Below are positions 60,109 through 64,000 of a DNA stretch of 64,000 nt, in pieces (within the stretch, counting starts at the first letter, position 1; every line of letters begins with the position of its first letter). The stretch lies in NCBI RefSeq assembly GCF_900113175.1, contig NZ_FOOK01000004.1, forward strand, positions 62,001-126,000. The letters are read 5' to 3'. Source of the stretch: Planifilum fulgidum (GTDB lineage Bacteria > Bacillota > Bacilli > Thermoactinomycetales > DSM-44946). The notes below the pieces were generated by a model. It was given only the letters and a program-made list of their open reading frames with translations. It was not told the DNA's origin and searched no databases. A program made the position numbers and the translations under genes.

Positions 60109-60866
60109 GCGAAATGATGCACAAGGAATCTCCTGTCCCGTCCAAGGAACAGTTTGTTTACCGGGTGTTTGAAAGCATCGCCAAAGACTACGACCGGATG
60201 AACACGATCTTGAGTTTCGGCCGTCACAAGGCCTGGCGCCGGTTTGCCATGGAGATGATGCGGGTCCGCCCCGGGGATTCCGCCATCGATGTCTGTTGCG
60301 GCACTTGCGATTGGGCGATCGCCCTGGCGGATGCGTCGGTGACGGGAGAGGTCGTCGGCTTGGATTTCAGCGGGAACATGCTAAAGGTGGGACAGGAAAA
60401 GGTGGAAAGGCGGGGACTGGGGGAAAGAGTCCGTCTGGTCCGGGGAAACGCGATGGAGCTTCCCTTCCCCGACGACACCTTTGACCACGCCACCATCGGC
60501 TTTGCGCTCCGGAACGTGCCCGATTTCCGGCACGTGCTGCGGGAGATGACCCGGGTGGTGAAGCCGGGGGGACAGGTGGTTTCCCTGGAGCTGTCCAAGC
60601 CGACCTGGCCGCCGTTTCGGGCGGTATACTACGTCTATTTCCGGCGCATTCTCCCCCTGTTGGGCAAGCTGCTGGCCGGCCGCTACGAGCAGTACCGCTG
60701 GCTTCCCGAGTCGCTGGTCCATTTTCCCGGTCATCGGGAATTGGCCCGGATCATGGAGGAGGAAGTGGGGCTTGCGGATGTGCGGGTGTATCCCTTGACG
60801 GGAGGAATCGCCGCGGTGCATATCGGGCGAAAGAGAGAGAAGGCAGAGGAAGAAGGTAGAGGATGA
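60105..60866 (+). CDS. menG: Demethylmenaquinone methyltransferase
   Basis: MenG (UbiE family) methylates demethylmenaquinone with S-adenosylmethionine, the last step. The 253-residue protein has YRVFESIAKDYDRMN, the SAM motif around AIDVCCGTCDWA, and GFALRNVPDFRHVLREM. It is placed between hepS and ubiA; in B. subtilis menG lies between hepS and hepT. Translation is coupled by an ATGA overlap. Confidence 0.93.
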   Translation: MSEMMHKESPVPSKEQFVYRVFESIAKDYDRMNTILSFGRHKAWRRFAMEMMRVRPGDSAIDVCCGTCDWAIALADASVTGEVVGLDFSGNMLKVGQEKVERRGLGERVRLVRGNAMELPFPDDTFDHATIGFALRNVPDFRHVLREMTRVVKPGGQVVSLELSKPTWPPFRAVYYVYFRRILPLLGKLLAGRYEQYRWLPESLVHFPGHRELARIMEEEVGLADVRVYPLTGGIAAVHIGRKREKAEEEGRG

Positions 60867-61744
60867 CGATGGGTTGGATCATCAACCGGGTAATAGTGAT
60901 CCTTAACATGATCAAGTTTGAACATACGGTTTTTGCCCTGCCCTTCGCTTATCTCGGTGCGGTGCTGGGCAGTCTGGTGGTGATGGACCGGCTTCCGTCC
61001 TGGGGACAGATCGGATGGGTCACTTTGGCGATGGTGGGCGCCCGCAGTGCGGCGATGGCCCTCAATCGGCTGATCGACCGGCACATCGACGCCAAAAATC
61101 CCCGGACGGCCAACCGGGCCATTCCGGCGGGGCAAATTTCCGTTCCGGCGGTTTGGTGGTTTGTGATCGTCTCTTTCCTGATGCTCTTTATCGCCGCCTA
61201 CAACCTCAACAAGCTGGCCGTTCAGCTGTTTCCCCTGGCGGTGTTTGTGCTGGTGATCTATTCCTACACGAAGCGGTTCACATGGGCTTGTCATCTCGTG
61301 CTGGGCGCCGCCCTCGGTCTGGCCCCCCTCGGGGGATGGGTGGCGACGACGGGACAGATCGACGGCGTCGCGCTCTTGCTGTTCGCCACCGTGGCTCTGT
61401 GGACCGCCGGTTTTGACGTGATTTACGCTTGCCAGGATGAAGCGTTTGACCGCAGGGAGGGGTTGTATTCCATTCCCGCCCGCTTCGGGCTGAGGCGCGC
61501 CCTTCTAATCTCCCGCTGGCTTCACGTGGGAACCGTCCTGGGACTGTTGCTTCTGTGGCTGCTTACCCCGCTCGGCGGATGGTTTTTTGCCGGCGTGCTG
61601 GCGGCCGCGGCCATCCTGATCTATGAGCACCGGATCGTCTCGCCGGATGATTTGTCCCGGCTCAATACGGCCTTCTTCACCATGAACGGCGTCATGAGCG
61701 TGGTGGTCTTTTTGTTTGCGATGGTGGACGTGATCTGGGGATGA
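60863..61744 (+). CDS. UbiA-family prenyltransferase (MqnP-type)
   Basis: The 293-residue membrane enzyme has about eight to nine helices and both aspartate-rich sites: NRLIDRHIDAKNPRTANRAI and YACQDEAFDRREGLYSIP. Together with ubiX and mqnA next door it most likely prenylates the futalosine-pathway naphthoate or its precursor (MqnP), not 4-hydroxybenzoate; this is inferred from context. ATG at 60869 is an alternative start. Confidence 0.85.
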   Translation: MTMGWIINRVIVILNMIKFEHTVFALPFAYLGAVLGSLVVMDRLPSWGQIGWVTLAMVGARSAAMALNRLIDRHIDAKNPRTANRAIPAGQISVPAVWWFVIVSFLMLFIAAYNLNKLAVQLFPLAVFVLVIYSYTKRFTWACHLVLGAALGLAPLGGWVATTGQIDGVALLLFATVALWTAGFDVIYACQDEAFDRREGLYSIPARFGLRRALLISRWLHVGTVLGLLLLWLLTPLGGWFFAGVLAAAAILIYEHRIVSPDDLSRLNTAFFTMNGVMSVVVFLFAMVDVIWG

Positions 61745-62334
61745 AGCGGCTGGTGATCGGGATGACGGGGGCGAGCGGCGCTCCCTATGCCCTTTGCCTG
61801 ATGGAGGAACTGCTCCGACAGGGGCACGAGGTTCACGTCACGGTGACGGAGGCGGGATGGCGGGTGCTCAAGGAGGAGCACGGCTGGAGGGTGGAACGGC
61901 GGGAGGAAGCGCTTCGGGAGGCTTTAAAGGCCGATTCCGGGCTTCTTCATTATTATCCGGTCCGGGATATCGGTGCGCCGATCGCCTCCGGTTCCTTTCC
62001 CTGCGACGCCATGGTGGTGATTCCCTGTTCGATGGGGACCCTGGCGAAGATTGCCCAGGGGATCTCTTCCAATTTGCTGGAACGGGCGGCCGACGTGATG
62101 CTGAAGGAGGGGCGGCCGTTGATCGTGGTTCCCCGGGAAACGCCCCTCAGCCTGATTCATCTGGAAAACATGGCCAAATTGGCGAGATGCGGGGCGACGG
62201 TGCTTCCGGCGATGCCCGCCTTTTATCACGGCCCCCGCAATTTGGAGGACATGGTTCGATTTGTTGCCGGCAAGGTGCTGGATCAGCTGAACATACCGCA
62301 CCGGCTGTACAAGCGATGGGAGGGTTCCTGTTGA
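61741..62334 (+). CDS. ubiX: Flavin prenyltransferase UbiX
   Basis: UbiX makes prenylated FMN, the cofactor of UbiD-type decarboxylases. The 197-residue flavoprotein has GMTGASGAPYAL, VIPCSMGTLAKIAQGISSNL and VPRETPLSLIHLENM. A UbiD-type decarboxylase (MqnL) would be expected elsewhere in the genome. Start and stop overlap both neighbours. Confidence 0.93.
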   Translation: MKRLVIGMTGASGAPYALCLMEELLRQGHEVHVTVTEAGWRVLKEEHGWRVERREEALREALKADSGLLHYYPVRDIGAPIASGSFPCDAMVVIPCSMGTLAKIAQGISSNLLERAADVMLKEGRPLIVVPRETPLSLIHLENMAKLARCGATVLPAMPAFYHGPRNLEDMVRFVAGKVLDQLNIPHRLYKRWEGSC

Positions 62335-63173
62335 GACCGATTCGGATTGGGCGCATCGCCTTTACCAACATTCTTCCGATCTATCATTTTTTTGATCCGT
62401 CGGGATTGAATGTCGAGATGATTCACCAGGTGCCGAGCCAGTTGAACCGCGGCATGGCTGCGGGAGAGATCGACATGGGCCCCATCTCTTCTTTCGCCTA
62501 CGGGGAAAATCACACCCGGTACACCCTGGTTCCGCATTTGTCCGTCAGTTCGAGAGGGCCGGTGAGGTCGATCTACCTTTTCACGCGCCAGGCGGAACTG
62601 TCCGATCTCCGCTCCGCCCGCATCGCCGTCACCAACACCTCGGCCACGTCCGTCGCTCTTCTGAAGATTCTCCTCCAGTATTTCGAGGGGGGAGATCCCG
62701 AATACCTCACCATGCCCCCGTCGCTGGAGGAGATGATGAAAGAGGCGGATGCGGCCCTGCTGATCGGGGACGACGCGGTGCGGGGAGCCTGGGAGAATCC
62801 GGGTTATCGGGCGCTGGATCTCGGCGAGGAATGGTACAAGCGGACCGGGTTGGACATGACCTTTGCCGTGTGGGCGGTCCGGGACGAGGTGGCCGAGCGG
62901 CTCCGGGATGAAGTGGCGGTGATTGCTTCCCGGTTGATCGGGAGCAAAGAGAAGGGCTTGAAGGATCTGTTCCCGGTGGTGGAGGAGGCCCGCCGGCGTT
63001 TGGGGGGCAGCCCCGAATTTTGGTTCCGGTATTACACCGGGCTGTGTTATGATTTGGGTGAAAGGCAGCTGGAAGGATTGAGAGCGTATTATCGGTATGC
63101 CGGAGAGCTGGGGTTGCTTCCCGGGGAGGTCAAGATCCGGGTCATGGATCTTCCGGCGGGGACGCCCTGTTAG
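62331..63173 (+). CDS. mqnA: Chorismate dehydratase (futalosine pathway)
   Basis: MqnA converts chorismate to 3-enolpyruvylbenzoate, the first committed step of the futalosine route to menaquinone. The 280-residue protein has RIGRIAFTNILPIYHF, the serine-rich ligand loops GPISSFAYGEN and VSSRGPVRSIYLF, and TSATSVALLKILL, typical of this periplasmic-binding-protein fold. TTG at 62331 overlaps the ubiX stop and follows GGGAGG. Confidence 0.9.
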   Translation: MRPIRIGRIAFTNILPIYHFFDPSGLNVEMIHQVPSQLNRGMAAGEIDMGPISSFAYGENHTRYTLVPHLSVSSRGPVRSIYLFTRQAELSDLRSARIAVTNTSATSVALLKILLQYFEGGDPEYLTMPPSLEEMMKEADAALLIGDDAVRGAWENPGYRALDLGEEWYKRTGLDMTFAVWAVRDEVAERLRDEVAVIASRLIGSKEKGLKDLFPVVEEARRRLGGSPEFWFRYYTGLCYDLGERQLEGLRAYYRYAGELGLLPGEVKIRVMDLPAGTPC

Positions 63174-63181
63174 GAGGGGAG

Positions 63182-64000
63182 ATGCCTCCGGGCCGAACGC
63201 TGCGGTCTCTTCATCTTCCGCAAATCGTCAAAGAAGGGATGGAAGGGTGCAACGGCCCCCTCATCGGGGAAGCGGATTTTTTGTGCCCGTTGTGGATGAA
63301 GCTCTTGGATATTTATGAAGAACTTCGAAGCGATTTAAAAGTCATCGAAGAAGAGCTGGCCGCCACTCTTGTCACGGACCAGGCCGGGTTGAACCGATCC
63401 TCCGGTCACCTTCTGGAGGCCGGGGGAAAGCGGATCCGCCCCCTCTTTGTGCTTTTGTCCGGACACTTCGGCCAATACGACATCAACCGGCTGAAACGGG
63501 TGGCCGTTCCGCTGGAATTGATCCACATGGCCACGCTGGTTCACGATGACGTGATCGACGACGCGGATACCCGCCGCGGCCGAAAGACGGTGAAGGCCCA
63601 GTGGGACAACCGGGTGGCCATGTACACCGGCGATTACATTTTTGCCCGTTCGCTGCAGGTCGTGACGGAAATTGAAGATCCCGCTGTGCACCGGATTCTT
63701 TCCCGCTCGATCATGGATATGTGCCGGGGAGAGATCGATCAGGTCCGGGACTTCTATGACGCCTCCCCGTCCCTCCTCCGCTATTTCCGGCGGATCAAAC
63801 GGAAGACGGCCCTTTTGATGGCCGTCAGCTGCCAACTGGGAAGCTTGGTCAGCCGTGCCGAAGAGTGGATTGTCCGAAATCTTTATCTCTACGGCTATTA
63901 TGTGGGCATGGCCTTTCAGCTCACCGATGACGTGCTGGACTTCATCGGCGACGAGTCGGTGTTGGGAAAGCCGGCCGGCAGCGATCTGCGCCAGGGAAAC
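63182..64000 (+). CDS. hepT: Heptaprenyl diphosphate synthase component 2 (3' end outside window)
   Basis: HepT elongates farnesyl diphosphate to heptaprenyl diphosphate. The visible 273 codons contain the first aspartate-rich motif in HDDVIDDADTRRGRK and the second in QLTDDVLDF, plus GGKRIRP. The frame is open to the window end. The normal family start corresponds to ATG at 63296 (MKLLDIYEEL), but that codon has no Shine-Dalgarno sequence; ATG at 63182, in frame and preceded by AGGAGGGGAG directly after mqnA, would add a 38-residue N-terminal extension. The start is therefore uncertain. Confidence 0.88.
   Translation, partial: MPPGRTLRSLHLPQIVKEGMEGCNGPLIGEADFLCPLWMKLLDIYEELRSDLKVIEEELAATLVTDQAGLNRSSGHLLEAGGKRIRPLFVLLSGHFGQYDINRLKRVAVPLELIHMATLVHDDVIDDADTRRGRKTVKAQWDNRVAMYTGDYIFARSLQVVTEIEDPAVHRILSRSIMDMCRGEIDQVRDFYDASPSLLRYFRRIKRKTALLMAVSCQLGSLVSRAEEWIVRNLYLYGYYVGMAFQLTDDVLDFIGDESVLGKPAGSDLRQGN

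Overview
The window looks like a chromosome segment from an aerobic, endospore-forming member of the Bacilli with fairly high G+C. Sporulation genes (sigF, spoVA, dacB-spmAB, ypeB, spoIVA, gerW) sit in a B. subtilis-like order beside the heme A/cytochrome c genes ctaA and resBCDE and bacillithiol genes. Many starts are GTG or TTG behind strong Shine-Dalgarno sequences. Thermoactinomycetaceae (for example Planifilum-like) would fit; that placement is inference from gene content, not from a database search.

Layout. 1-1984: end of sigF and a shortened spoVA operon (AA, AB, AE-A). 2067-13306: a one-directional block of ten genes that interrupts the usual sigF-spoVA-lysA neighbourhood. It encodes a urocanase paralogue, a DUF917/S-methyl-thiohydantoin desulfurase-type protein, a four-gene betaine-type ABC importer, a histidine ammonia-lyase homologue lacking the MIO triad, an IclR regulator, a hydantoinase and an N-carbamoyl-amino-acid hydrolase. 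Read together this is a complete candidate route for uptake of a histidine betaine of the ergothioneine / S-methyl-ergothioneine type and its breakdown to glutamate. It is the most interesting part of the window. 13400-15955: lysA and ctaA. 16030-19809: FMN riboswitch and ribD-ribE-ribBA-ribH. 19814-21192: scpAB. 21297-24855: ytfI, gerW, sigma-E-type promoter, dacB-spmA-spmB. 24903-31080: rluB and resB-resC-resD-resE. 31138-35563 (minus): an SDR, a T-box-controlled serine operon (aminotransferase-serA; apparent AGC specifier) and pyrophosphatase. 35743-37950: rhodanese, ferredoxin, CPBP protease and small genes. 38155-38543: tRNA-Ser, -Met, -Trp, -Cys. 38752-47384: mecA-type adaptor, bshB2-type deacetylase, gudB, ypdA, ypeB, cmk, plsC, rpsA-like gene. 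47495-53121: yphA, YIEGIA protein and its small partner, DUF3189 genes, der, plsY, gpsA. 53262-58511: small and spore-related genes, yphF, spoIVA, hbs, folE, tRNA-Pro(GGG), mtrB. 58578-64000: a secreted protein of unknown function, then hepS-menG-ubiA-ubiX-mqnA-hepT (cut by the window end).

How the genes work together. The last cluster couples heptaprenyl chain synthesis with futalosine-type menaquinone synthesis. Menaquinone feeds the respiratory chain whose heme A and cytochrome c maturation genes and ResDE regulator lie elsewhere in the window. Glutamate made by the catabolic island could enter central metabolism through GudB. Several housekeeping genes are preceded by a recurrent extended -10 element (TGG next to a TANNNT hexamer), and dacB and spoIVA share a sigma-E-like promoter with identical spacing. 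No insertion sequence, CRISPR array, prophage or rRNA gene was seen.
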